51,365 bases of DNA from Porphyrobacter sp. AAP60 (lineage in GTDB: Bacteria; Pseudomonadota; Alphaproteobacteria; Sphingomonadales; Sphingomonadaceae), in the NCBI RefSeq assembly GCF_001296025.1, contig NZ_LJHV01000029.1:1-51365 (forward strand), read 5' to 3'. Shown one piece after another: positions 24,699 through 32,537 of the stretch (position 1 is its first letter; each line of letters opens with the position of its first letter). Under the pieces are notes generated by a model, which was given only the letters and a program-made list of their open reading frames with translations, did not search any database and was not told the origin of the DNA. The translations under genes and the position numbers were made by a program.

Positions 24699-25309
24699 GC
24701 AGCCCGGCGCTGGATTATGCGCTGGCCGAGATTGCGGCAGGGCGCATCGTCGTCATTTCGGGCGACCGCCTGCGCGGCGGGGATATTGATCTGATGTGCG
24801 CGGCGCGGCACGCAACGCCCGAAGCGATCAATTTCATGGCGACCTTCGGGCGCGGGTTGATCTGTCTGGCGGTAACGCCTGAGCGTGCCGCGCAGCTTGG
24901 CCTCACCCTTGTCAATTCCGGAACGTCGCGCCAGACCGGGCGGCCTTTCGCCCGTTCGATCGAGGCGGGCAGCGGGGTGTCCACCGGCATCTCCGCCGCC
25001 GACCGGGCGCATACCGTGCGGGTGGCAATTGCCGAGGGCGCAAGCGCTGCGGATATCCACTCGCCCGGCCACGTTTTCCCCCTGATCGCGCAATCCGGCG
25101 GCGTTCTGGCAAGGCCTGCTGCGTGCGAGGCTTCGATCGACCTTGCGCAGTTGGCCCGCGCAGGCGATGCAGCGGTGATCTGTTCGATCATGCGCGATGA
25201 CGGGGAAATGGCACGGATTGATGACATCGGCGATCTGCTGCGCGACCATGGCTTGGCCGTCGCGGAAATCGGCGACCTGATCGGGCGGTTGGAGCGGGAG
25301 AAGGTCTGA
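24695..25309 (+). CDS. RibB-like protein with degenerate active site
   Basis: A 204-residue homologue of 3,4-dihydroxy-2-butanone 4-phosphate synthase (RibB), collinear over the full domain: AINFMATFGRGLICLAVT, TGISAADRA, PGHVFPLIAQSGGVL, DDGEMAR. Two catalytic elements are lost. The acidic loop DDEDRENEGD of true RibB reads SGDRLRGGDID (residues 22-32). The metal-binding His of the GGHTEA motif is Ala143 (RPAACEA). Both Mg ligands are therefore gone, and ordinary RibB activity is unlikely. It starts with GTG overlapping the FMN reductase stop. It may be a repurposed enzyme or a flavin-linked accessory of the desulfonation pathway. Confidence 0.85.
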   Translation: MSSPALDYALAEIAAGRIVVISGDRLRGGDIDLMCAARHATPEAINFMATFGRGLICLAVTPERAAQLGLTLVNSGTSRQTGRPFARSIEAGSGVSTGISAADRAHTVRVAIAEGASAADIHSPGHVFPLIAQSGGVLARPAACEASIDLAQLARAGDAAVICSIMRDDGEMARIDDIGDLLRDHGLAVAEIGDLIGRLEREKV

Positions 25310-25311
25310 CG

Positions 25312-26523
25312 ATGGACGGGGGCAAACTCACCCGCCGCACACTGATTGCCGGCGCGGGCGGAGCGGCGCTGACTGCGCCGGTCCTGGGCCAGAAACTCGC
25401 AGGGCATCTGATCGATCTCGGCCTGCCCGGCGGGCCGAGCCTGCGCCCGCTTACCCCCGCCTTCCCCGGCAAGGGCGAAATGATCGTCCAGCGCATCCGG
25501 CCCCCGTTGCTCGAAGCGCCGATGAGCGTGTTCCGCGAAGGCGTGATCACCCCGAATGACCGGATGTTCGTGCGCTGGAACTGGGACATGCCGACCAGCG
25601 TGAAAGCCGCCGATCACCGCGTCGCGGTGGGCGGTGCGGTGAAGCATGCCGTGTCGCTGACGCTCGATGAAATCGCGTCTGCCGGAGAGCATGTCTCGGT
25701 CGTCGCGATCAACCAGTGCGCGGGCAACGGGCGCGGGCTTTCCGACCCGCGGGTGACCGGCACCCAATGGGGCAATGGCGCCATGGGCTGCGCGAAATGG
25801 ACCGGCGTGCGGCTCAAGGATGTGCTCGCCAAGGCGGGTGTCGCCGACGGCGCGGCCCGCGTTCGCTTTGCCGGATTGGACGTGCCGCTGACCGACGGTG
25901 CGCCGCAATTTATCAAGTCTATCCCGATGGATATCGCCATGCGCGATGATGTGCTGGTCGCGTGGGGCATGAATGATGAACCCCTGCCGCTGCTCCACGG
26001 GTTCCCCTTGCGGATCGTGGTGCCGGGCTGGTTTTCAACCTATTGGGTCAAGATGCTCGCCACGATCGAGGTGCTGACCGGCGAGGATGACAGTTACTAC
26101 GTCGCCAAGTCCTATCGCGTGCCCGCCGCCCCGATTACGCCGGACGAAAAGGACTTCGAAACGGTGGCGATCACCGCCATGCCGCCGCGCGCTTTCATCA
26201 CCAGTCACGCCGATGGCGATGTGGTGGCCAAGGGCAAGCCGCTGGTGCTGGAAGGGATCGCGATGGGCGGCGAAGCGGCGCTTGCCAAGGTTGATCTGGT
26301 GGGCGAACGCGGGCTGGAAATCCCCTGCTCGCTCGGCCCGGATGAAGGCCCCTTTGCCTTCCGCCGCTGGCAGGTGACGATCCCCGAAGTCACCGGAAAC
26401 CTTGCACAAATCGGCGTGCGTGCCGCCAACGTCAACGGCGCGGTGCAGCCCGAAAGCCTCGCCTGGAACCCCAGCGGCTATGCCCGCAATGTGATCGAAC
26501 GCATCACCCTGAGGGCGCAATGA
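25312..26523 (+). CDS. sorA: Sulfite dehydrogenase molybdenum subunit SorA
   Basis: A 403-residue periplasmic molybdopterin sulfite oxidoreductase. It opens with a Tat signal (LTRRTLIAGAGGAALTAP). The conserved Cys that ligates molybdenum is in NQCAGNGRG (about residue 139). GFPLRIVVPGW and the C-terminal Mo-co dimerisation-like domain (from about 285) are as in SorA/SoxC. It oxidises sulfite to sulfate and passes electrons to the cytochrome encoded next, with which it overlaps (ATGA). In this locus it would detoxify sulfite from sulfoquinovose cleavage. Confidence 0.9.
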   Translation: MDGGKLTRRTLIAGAGGAALTAPVLGQKLAGHLIDLGLPGGPSLRPLTPAFPGKGEMIVQRIRPPLLEAPMSVFREGVITPNDRMFVRWNWDMPTSVKAADHRVAVGGAVKHAVSLTLDEIASAGEHVSVVAINQCAGNGRGLSDPRVTGTQWGNGAMGCAKWTGVRLKDVLAKAGVADGAARVRFAGLDVPLTDGAPQFIKSIPMDIAMRDDVLVAWGMNDEPLPLLHGFPLRIVVPGWFSTYWVKMLATIEVLTGEDDSYYVAKSYRVPAAPITPDEKDFETVAITAMPPRAFITSHADGDVVAKGKPLVLEGIAMGGEAALAKVDLVGERGLEIPCSLGPDEGPFAFRRWQVTIPEVTGNLAQIGVRAANVNGAVQPESLAWNPSGYARNVIERITLRAQ

Positions 26524-26912
26524 AGCGGCTCGCCTTTATCCTGCCCGCCTTGCTGCTGGCGTCCTGCGACAGCGCGCCGCAAGCCACCTTTGCCGATGCC
26601 AGCATCACGTTGCCCGACGATCCGCTCGACCTGCCCGATCTGCCCGGGCGCGATGCGGTGATCGGCAATTGCACCGCCTGCCATTCGCCCTCCACCATGC
26701 TGCAACAGCCCAAGGTGAGCCGCGAGAAGTGGGAGAAACAGGTCGCTAAGATGATCGAGATTTACAAGGCGCCGGTCGATCCTGCCGCGATCCCGCAGAT
26801 TGTCGATTACATGGTCGCCGTTCAGGCAGAGCAGGCCGCAGCCGAACAGGGCAATGTTTCACGTGAAACATCGGGTCAAGCCGGGCCTAAAGGGGGGCTA
26901 GAGGGGGTCTAG
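26520..26912 (+). CDS. sorB: Sulfite dehydrogenase cytochrome c subunit SorB
   Basis: A 130-residue mono-haem cytochrome c. The N-terminus has a lipobox-like LLLASC (Cys17), so it may be a lipoprotein. The haem motif is CTACH (GNCTACHSP), and a downstream Met in IVDYMVAVQ could be the sixth ligand. Its start overlaps sorA, matching the SorAB heterodimer. The C-terminal tail is low-complexity, and its codons contain a perfect parS palindrome (NVSRET region). Confidence 0.88.
   Translation: MKRLAFILPALLLASCDSAPQATFADASITLPDDPLDLPDLPGRDAVIGNCTACHSPSTMLQQPKVSREKWEKQVAKMIEIYKAPVDPAAIPQIVDYMVAVQAEQAAAEQGNVSRETSGQAGPKGGLEGV
26855..26870. other. parS: Perfect parS site (ParB-binding centromere palindrome)
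   Basis: TGTTTCACGTGAAACA matches the canonical bacterial parS 16-mer exactly and is a perfect palindrome. It lies within the 3' part of sorB, where it encodes NVSRET in a poorly conserved tail. ParB nucleates on such sites to segregate the origin region. No second exact copy was noticed in the window. Confidence 0.85.
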
Positions 26913-26922
26913 CGGGGGCTAG
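26893..26922. repeat. Three short GGGGG(T)CTAG repeats
   Basis: GGGGGCTAG (26893-26901), GGGGGTCTAG (26903-26912) and GGGGGCTAG (26914-26922) are spaced about 11 bp apart. The middle one includes the sorB stop codon. They lie in the short convergent gap before the leftward GGDEF-EAL gene. Function is unknown. Confidence 0.5.
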
Positions 26923-26938
26923 GACGCATCTAAACGGA

Positions 26939-29278
26939 TCAAGCGCGCAGCTGGCGCTGGTATCCGGCCCCTTCGGCCAGCATCCGGGCGACCGCGCTAG
27001 CTGCCACCGGCTTGGAAAACAGATAGCCCTGAATGTGGCGACAGCCTTCGCGTTCGAGCACTTCGAACTGCGAGACATCCTCCACCCCTTCGGCCAGCGT
27101 TTCCATTCCCAGCGCATCGGCCAGCGTGGTGATGGCGCGGATCACGGCGTGGGCATTGCTGCTGGTGCCAAGATCATCGATAAAGCTCTTGTCGATCTTG
27201 ACCTTGTCGAACGGGAAGGATCGCAGATAGCTGAGCGAGGAATAGCCCGTCCCGAAATCATCGAGCGCGATCTTCACGCCAATGTTGCGCAAGCCGTGCA
27301 GCGTGGCAAGCGTGGCTTCGACATCGGCGATGAAGATGCTTTCGGTAATCTCCAGCTCCAGCCGCTGCGGGACAAGCCCGCTGGCAGACAAGGCCGAAAG
27401 CACCGTGCCCGAAAGCCCGCTTGACGTGAATTGCCGGGGCGACACATTGACTGCGACCGAAACGTCCTCCGGCCAGGTGGTGGCATGGTGGCACGCTTCG
27501 CGCAGCACCCATTCGCCAATCGGCACGATCAGCCCGGTTTCTTCGGCCAGGGGGATGAATTCGACCGGGTTGATCCGCCCGCGCGTGGGATGGTTCCAGC
27601 GCACCAGCGCCTCGAAACCGGTCAGGCGCCGTTCGACAATGCTGTAAAGCGGCTGGAAGTTCAGTTCGAAATCGCCGTCGCGGATGGCGCTGCGCAGGTC
27701 GAGCTCCATCTGGCGGCGGCGGCGCGCGGCTTCATCAAGGCCGGGTTCGAAGAAGTGGTAGGTCGCCTTGCCTTCGTGCTTGGCACGGTACAGCGCAAGA
27801 TCGGCGTTCTTCAGCAGCGTGGTGCCGTCCACCCCGTCGCCCGGTGCCAGGGCGATCCCGATACTGGCCCCGCCCGGCGCATTCTGGCCATTGATCGTGA
27901 TCGGCCGGGCAAAGCTGCGCTGCAACGCGTCGGCCAGTCCGCCAAGGCTGTCGGCTTCGGCGATCCCGTCGATCAGGATGGCAAACTCGTCCCCGCCCAG
28001 CCGCGCGATCAGCGCATCGGGCATGTCTTCGCGCAGGTGGTCGGCCACAATCCGAAGCATGGTATCGCCTGCCGGATGGCCGAGTGTGTCATTGACCATC
28101 TTGAAATCATCAAGATCGACATAGGCCACCATCACCTGTTCGCCCGGACGGCGGCGGGAGAGGACATTGGTGAGCTGTTCGGTAAACAGCTTGCGGTTGG
28201 GCAGCCCGGTCAGGCCATCGTGCAGGCCGACATGGATAATCTCGCGTTCGCGTTCTTCGATGGCGGCCACCATCTGGTTGAAACTGCCCGCCAGCCGCCC
28301 GATTTCGTCGTCCGTATCGATTGCCAGCGACACTTCGCGGCCCTGCCCGATCAGTCGCGTGGCTTCATCCAGCCGCTGGAGCGGTTCGGTCACACCGCGC
28401 GCCACGCGCCAGCTGATCCCCAGCACAAGCGCAAGGCCGACAGCCGCCAGAGCCACCAGCAACCATTTCAGTTCGGCATAGGCGGCCAGGGTTGCCTCAA
28501 GCGAATGGCGCAGCACCAGACGCGGGGCGATCCCGTCCTGAAGCACCGCGAGATCAGAGGTGTAGTACAGCGCATGCTGGCCCTCATGATGATCGACCAC
28601 GGCGCCCGGCCGTTCGCCACGCAGCCATTGTGGCTGATCGCTGGCGTCCATCACTTTCGCTTCCAGCGCAATCGGGGCGAGTTCCACCAGCCGGTCAAGC
28701 TCGGCCCGGTTCAGCGGCTGGGCAATCACCAGCCAGCCGATCAGATCGGGGGCCTGGATCGGCGCGGCGGCGGCCAGTGCGAAGCCGCGGCCTGACCTGA
28801 TGATCCCGCGGGAATGGCCTGCATCCAGACTGTTCCAAAGCGATTCCGGCGCGGCAACAGGGGCGCCGCCTGCGCCCAGCACGTCGCCGTCCAGCGTCAG
28901 AACAAAAGCCTTATCGCTGCCAGCGCGCGCTTCAAGATTGGCGATCGCACTGGCAATTGTGGGCGCATCGCCCGTTGCCACGGCTTCACGAAAGCCGAAA
29001 TCGCGGGCCAGAACGCCAGCCTGATCGCCCATCTGCCCTGCACGGGTCGAAATGATCTCGTCAAACACACGGGCATTGGCGGCCAGATCACGCGCCGCGC
29101 TGGCATGGGCGAACTGCGAAAGGCCGCTGGATGCCAGCGCAACCACCACCGTCAGCACCAGCGCGAACGCCGAGGCATAGAGCACCGCAATGCGCATCCG
29201 CAGCGAACCGAAGCGGAGCAATGCCAAGCGTGCCAGCGCCCGCTGCGCTGACGAAAAGACCGCAGGAGAGTGGTTCAA
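26939..29278 (-). CDS. dCache-HAMP-GGDEF-EAL cyclic-di-GMP enzyme (copy 1)
   Basis: About 779 residues. The frame is open to 29374, but the stop of the upstream cupredoxin gene overlaps a TTG at 29278 (TTGA), the most likely coupled start. One membrane helix precedes a periplasmic dCache_3-like domain (ARDFGFREAVATGD), then a second helix, HAMP, GGDEF (RLGGDEFAILID, intact) and EAL (GFEALVRWNHP, DDFGTGYSSLSYLRSFPFDK). No RxxD inhibitory site stands at the usual place before GGDEF. Synthesis, breakdown or both are possible. It is closely paralogous to the product of 30028-32373. Confidence 0.88.
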   Translation of the reverse strand: MNHSPAVFSSAQRALARLALLRFGSLRMRIAVLYASAFALVLTVVVALASSGLSQFAHASAARDLAANARVFDEIISTRAGQMGDQAGVLARDFGFREAVATGDAPTIASAIANLEARAGSDKAFVLTLDGDVLGAGGAPVAAPESLWNSLDAGHSRGIIRSGRGFALAAAAPIQAPDLIGWLVIAQPLNRAELDRLVELAPIALEAKVMDASDQPQWLRGERPGAVVDHHEGQHALYYTSDLAVLQDGIAPRLVLRHSLEATLAAYAELKWLLVALAAVGLALVLGISWRVARGVTEPLQRLDEATRLIGQGREVSLAIDTDDEIGRLAGSFNQMVAAIEEREREIIHVGLHDGLTGLPNRKLFTEQLTNVLSRRRPGEQVMVAYVDLDDFKMVNDTLGHPAGDTMLRIVADHLREDMPDALIARLGGDEFAILIDGIAEADSLGGLADALQRSFARPITINGQNAPGGASIGIALAPGDGVDGTTLLKNADLALYRAKHEGKATYHFFEPGLDEAARRRRQMELDLRSAIRDGDFELNFQPLYSIVERRLTGFEALVRWNHPTRGRINPVEFIPLAEETGLIVPIGEWVLREACHHATTWPEDVSVAVNVSPRQFTSSGLSGTVLSALSASGLVPQRLELEITESIFIADVEATLATLHGLRNIGVKIALDDFGTGYSSLSYLRSFPFDKVKIDKSFIDDLGTSSNAHAVIRAITTLADALGMETLAEGVEDVSQFEVLEREGCRHIQGYLFSKPVAASAVARMLAEGAGYQRQLRA

Positions 29279-29922
29279 CGCAGATCGACCTTGAGCTTGT
29301 GCGTCTGCGAAGCGCCGTTGACGGAAAAAGCGGATTTTGTTTCGTTGGCGGGGCTGCGCAATTGCGGATGCCACACTGTCAGCCTGGAAGCGCCCGCGGG
29401 CATGCCTTCCAGCGTCACGTAGCCATTGTGATCGGTCTTGCCGGCAAACGGGGTATCCGTGACGCGGATATATCCGCGCATCTGGTCATGGATATTGCAG
29501 CCCAGCTTGACGCTGCCGGTGATCGGGAAGGTATGGGTGCGGGTCTGATCGCGGCCATAAAGTTCGATCTCAAACCGCGCAGGCTTGGAAAAACTGTAGA
29601 TCGAATGGCGCACGGTATCGAGGTTCGGAAAGGCGACCGTGCTGCCTCTGGCGACCACCAGCGTGCCAGGCACGAATTGCTGGTTCCGTTGCGCCATCCC
29701 CATCTTCCACGGAAAGCGGATCGGCCCGCTACCGGCCTTGCTGCTGTGCAGTTCCACCACCGCGTCGCGCACCGGCAGGCCATTGGCATCGACCACCTGC
29801 ACCCGCACGCTTGCCCCGCCCGCCGCCTGCACGGCAATCGCTCCGCCTGCCAGCATGGCAAGGGGCAGGGCGGCAACACAGGCACGCAGGCGAAGATCAG
29901 ACAGGGTTCGCATATTCACCAT
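29275..29922 (-). CDS. Periplasmic cupredoxin-like protein
   Basis: A 215-residue exported protein, with signal peptide to about residue 33 (ending VQAAG). The core resembles a cupredoxin: TVAFPNLDTVRHSIYSF supplies a His, and LGCNIHDQM provides the Cys-x-x-His-x-x-Met copper loop of plastocyanin-like proteins. Homologues are often labelled methylamine utilisation protein, but no methylamine genes are near. Its stop overlaps the start of the first GGDEF-EAL gene, and a second GGDEF-EAL gene lies on its other side. It probably carries copper or electrons, perhaps reporting a redox signal. Confidence 0.78.
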   Translation of the reverse strand: MVNMRTLSDLRLRACVAALPLAMLAGGAIAVQAAGGASVRVQVVDANGLPVRDAVVELHSSKAGSGPIRFPWKMGMAQRNQQFVPGTLVVARGSTVAFPNLDTVRHSIYSFSKPARFEIELYGRDQTRTHTFPITGSVKLGCNIHDQMRGYIRVTDTPFAGKTDHNGYVTLEGMPAGASRLTVWHPQLRSPANETKSAFSVNGASQTHKLKVDLR

Positions 29923-30027
29923 CAGGCCTAATGGTAAACCCTTAAGAAACTCTCGCCTTCAAGTAAGATTACGTAAGGGCACCGGGTTAAGGTGCATGGC
30001 CATGTGCCCCGGGCCTGTTGCCTGCAA

Positions 30028-32373
30028 TCAGGCGCGCAACTGGCGTTGGTAAGCCGCGCCGTCGGCCAGCAGCCCCGCAATCGCACTGGCGGCCACCGGC
30101 TTTGAGAACAGGTAGCCCTGAATGTGCCTGCACCCTTCCCTTGCGAGCACGTCGTATTGGGCCGCGTCCTCCACCCCTTCGGCCAGCGTTTCCATTCCCA
30201 GCGCATCGGCCAGCGTGGTGATGGCGCGGATCACAGCATGGCCGTTGCTGCTGGTGCCCAGCTCCTCGACGAAAGTTCTGTCGATCTTGACCTTGTCGAA
30301 CGGGAATGACCGCAGATAATGCAACGTCGAATAACCGGTGCCGAAATCGTCGAGCGAAATGCGCAGGCCCAGATTGTGCAGGCTGCGCAAGATCGCCATC
30401 ACCTTTTCGGTATCAGCCACGAAGATGTTTTCGGTCACCTCGATTTCGAACCTGTGCGCCGCCAGCCCGCTGTTGGTCAGCGCCTGCATGATCGTGTGGG
30501 GCAAGCCGCTGTAATTGAACTGCTTGGGCGTGATGTTGACCGATATGGTGATGTCGTCCGGCCACTGGCTGGCCTGATGGCAGGCTTCGCGGATCACCCA
30601 ATTGCCGATCGGGATGATCAGCCCGGTTTCCTCGGCCAGACCGATAAATTCATCAGGTGGCACCAGCCCGCGTTCCGGGTGGTTCCAGCGGATCAGGGCT
30701 TCGAACCCGGTGATGCCTTGCTGCTGCACCGAATAGAGCGGGTGATAGGCCAGCTCGAACTCGCCCCGCTCGACCGCGCGGCGCATTTCGTGTTCCATCT
30801 GCCGCCGGGAACGCGCCTGCGCATCAAGCTCCGGCTCGAAGAAGTGGTAGGTCGCCTTGCCTTCGTGTTTGGCACGGTAGAGCGCCAGATCGGCGTGCTT
30901 CATCAGCTGGCTTACGTCGGTTCCATCTGCCGGGGCAACCGCAATGCCGATGCTGGCCGAACAATCGGCCTTCTGCCCTTCGATCGGGATCGACGCGATC
31001 AGGCATTGCTTCAGTCGTTCGGCAACCGCGGCGAGGTTCGTGTCGGGCTTGATCTGATCCATCATGATCGCGAATTCATCGCCGCCGAACCGCGAGATCA
31101 GCGCATCGGGATAATCGGCGCGCATCTGATCTGCCACCGCCTTCAGCAGCGCATCGCCCGCCGGATGGCCGAGCGTATCGTTGACGACCTTGAAGTTGTC
31201 GAGATCGATGAAGGCGAGCATCAGCTTGTCGCCGGGTCTGATCCGGGTGAGCGCTTGCCCCAGCTTTTCGACGAACAGCTTGCGCGAGGCGAGCCCTGTC
31301 AGGCTGTCGTGCAGGCCGATATAGATCTGGCGTTCGCGTTCCTCGATGGCTTCGGCCATGTTGACAAAACTGCGCGCCAGCCTGCCGATTTCGTCATCGG
31401 TGCCAATCGCCAGTGTCACTTCGCGCCCCTCGCCGATCAGGCGGGTAGCCTCGTCGAGCTGCTGGAGCGGTTCGGTCACGCTGCGTGCCACCCGCCAGCT
31501 GAGACCGAACACCAGAATGATCCCTGCCAGCGCCAACAGGCTGACCAGCCAGTTGATCCGCGAAAACTCCGCCAGTGTGGGGGCAAGCGCGTGGCGCAGC
31601 ACCAGTCGCGGCGTGATCCCTTCCTGCAACACGGCCAGGTTGGCGGTATAATAAAGCGCGCGTTCCTGTTCCTCGCGGCTAAACACGGTGCCGGTGATTG
31701 CCGCACGCAGCCATTGCGGCTGATTGCGGGTGTCAATCACGCGGGCTTCCAGCGCAATCGGGGCCAGCCCGACCAGCTGGTCAAGCTCTGCCCGGTCAAG
31801 CGGCTGGGCCATGACCAGCCAACCGATCAGATCGGGCGCCTCGATCGGCGCGGCGGCAGCCAGCGCAAGGCCACTATCGGTCATGATAATCCCGCGGGTT
31901 CCGCCGGCATCAAGCCTGCTCAACAAGGGCATCGGATCGGGAATGCCAGTCTTGCCCGGCCGCAGCACGTCGCCTTCGAGCGTCAGAACGAAAGCAGATT
32001 CGCTGGCGGCGCGTTTTTCGAGGCTGGCAAGCGCGCTGGAAATGGTGGGCACATCACCGGTCGCCACCGCTTCGCGAAATCCGAAATCGCGCGCCAGCAC
32101 ATCGGCCTGCGTGCTGATCTGGTCTGCGCGCACATCGAGGATTTCATCGAACACACGGGCATTGGCCGCCAGATCGCGCGCCGCGCTGGCTTCGGCAAAG
32201 CGCGAAAGTCCGCCGGTTGTGATGATCACAATCAACGCCAGCACCACAGTGAACAGCGCGGCATAAAGCACCGCAATGCGAACCCGCAACGAACCGAATC
32301 GCAGGCCCAGCACCCGGCCAAAAAGCTGCCGTGCGTGGATCATCGCAGCGCAACCAGAGACGCACATGCGCAT
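30028..32373 (-). CDS. dCache-HAMP-GGDEF-EAL cyclic-di-GMP enzyme (copy 2)
   Basis: About 781 residues. The ATG at 32373, preceded by AAGGGGTGG, is preferred over a TTG at 32400; an ATG at 32343 is also possible. Architecture equals copy 1: membrane helix, dCache_3-like sensor (ARDFGFREAVATGDVP), helix, HAMP, GGDEF (RFGGDEFAIMMD) and EAL (GFEALIRWNHP). The pair share long identical DNA blocks, including 68 nt at 30167-30234, so duplication or conversion is recent. It is divergent from the DUF3034 gene. Confidence 0.88.
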   Translation of the reverse strand: MRMCVSGCAAMIHARQLFGRVLGLRFGSLRVRIAVLYAALFTVVLALIVIITTGGLSRFAEASAARDLAANARVFDEILDVRADQISTQADVLARDFGFREAVATGDVPTISSALASLEKRAASESAFVLTLEGDVLRPGKTGIPDPMPLLSRLDAGGTRGIIMTDSGLALAAAAPIEAPDLIGWLVMAQPLDRAELDQLVGLAPIALEARVIDTRNQPQWLRAAITGTVFSREEQERALYYTANLAVLQEGITPRLVLRHALAPTLAEFSRINWLVSLLALAGIILVFGLSWRVARSVTEPLQQLDEATRLIGEGREVTLAIGTDDEIGRLARSFVNMAEAIEERERQIYIGLHDSLTGLASRKLFVEKLGQALTRIRPGDKLMLAFIDLDNFKVVNDTLGHPAGDALLKAVADQMRADYPDALISRFGGDEFAIMMDQIKPDTNLAAVAERLKQCLIASIPIEGQKADCSASIGIAVAPADGTDVSQLMKHADLALYRAKHEGKATYHFFEPELDAQARSRRQMEHEMRRAVERGEFELAYHPLYSVQQQGITGFEALIRWNHPERGLVPPDEFIGLAEETGLIIPIGNWVIREACHQASQWPDDITISVNITPKQFNYSGLPHTIMQALTNSGLAAHRFEIEVTENIFVADTEKVMAILRSLHNLGLRISLDDFGTGYSTLHYLRSFPFDKVKIDRTFVEELGTSSNGHAVIRAITTLADALGMETLAEGVEDAAQYDVLAREGCRHIQGYLFSKPVAASAIAGLLADGAAYQRQLRA

Positions 32374-32537
32374 GCCCTGCCACCCCTTGCAGGGCGACAA
32401 AGTGCTTTCAGGAAGTGAGCGATTTCAAAGTTTGCAATCGATGCCATGATCAGACTGAAGCTTTAATTCCTACCCTTTAAGAAATCCCCCATTGCTGGTT
32501 TAGGTACAATTTACCTTATCACCCTAACCTTGCCGTC

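Noticed and set aside
24695..25309. Calling this gene ribB
   Set aside because: Homology is clear, but the acidic loop and His ligand needed for that reaction are missing, so the symbol would mislead.
29279..29374. N-terminal extension of GGDEF-EAL copy 1
   Set aside because: It overlaps the cupredoxin gene by about 100 bp and reads as Arg/Gln-rich shadow sequence; the TTG overlapping the cupredoxin stop is more plausible.
29923..30027. Terminator between the cupredoxin gene and GGDEF-EAL copy 2
   Set aside because: GC-rich partial stems are present, but no stem plus T-run is convincing in either direction.
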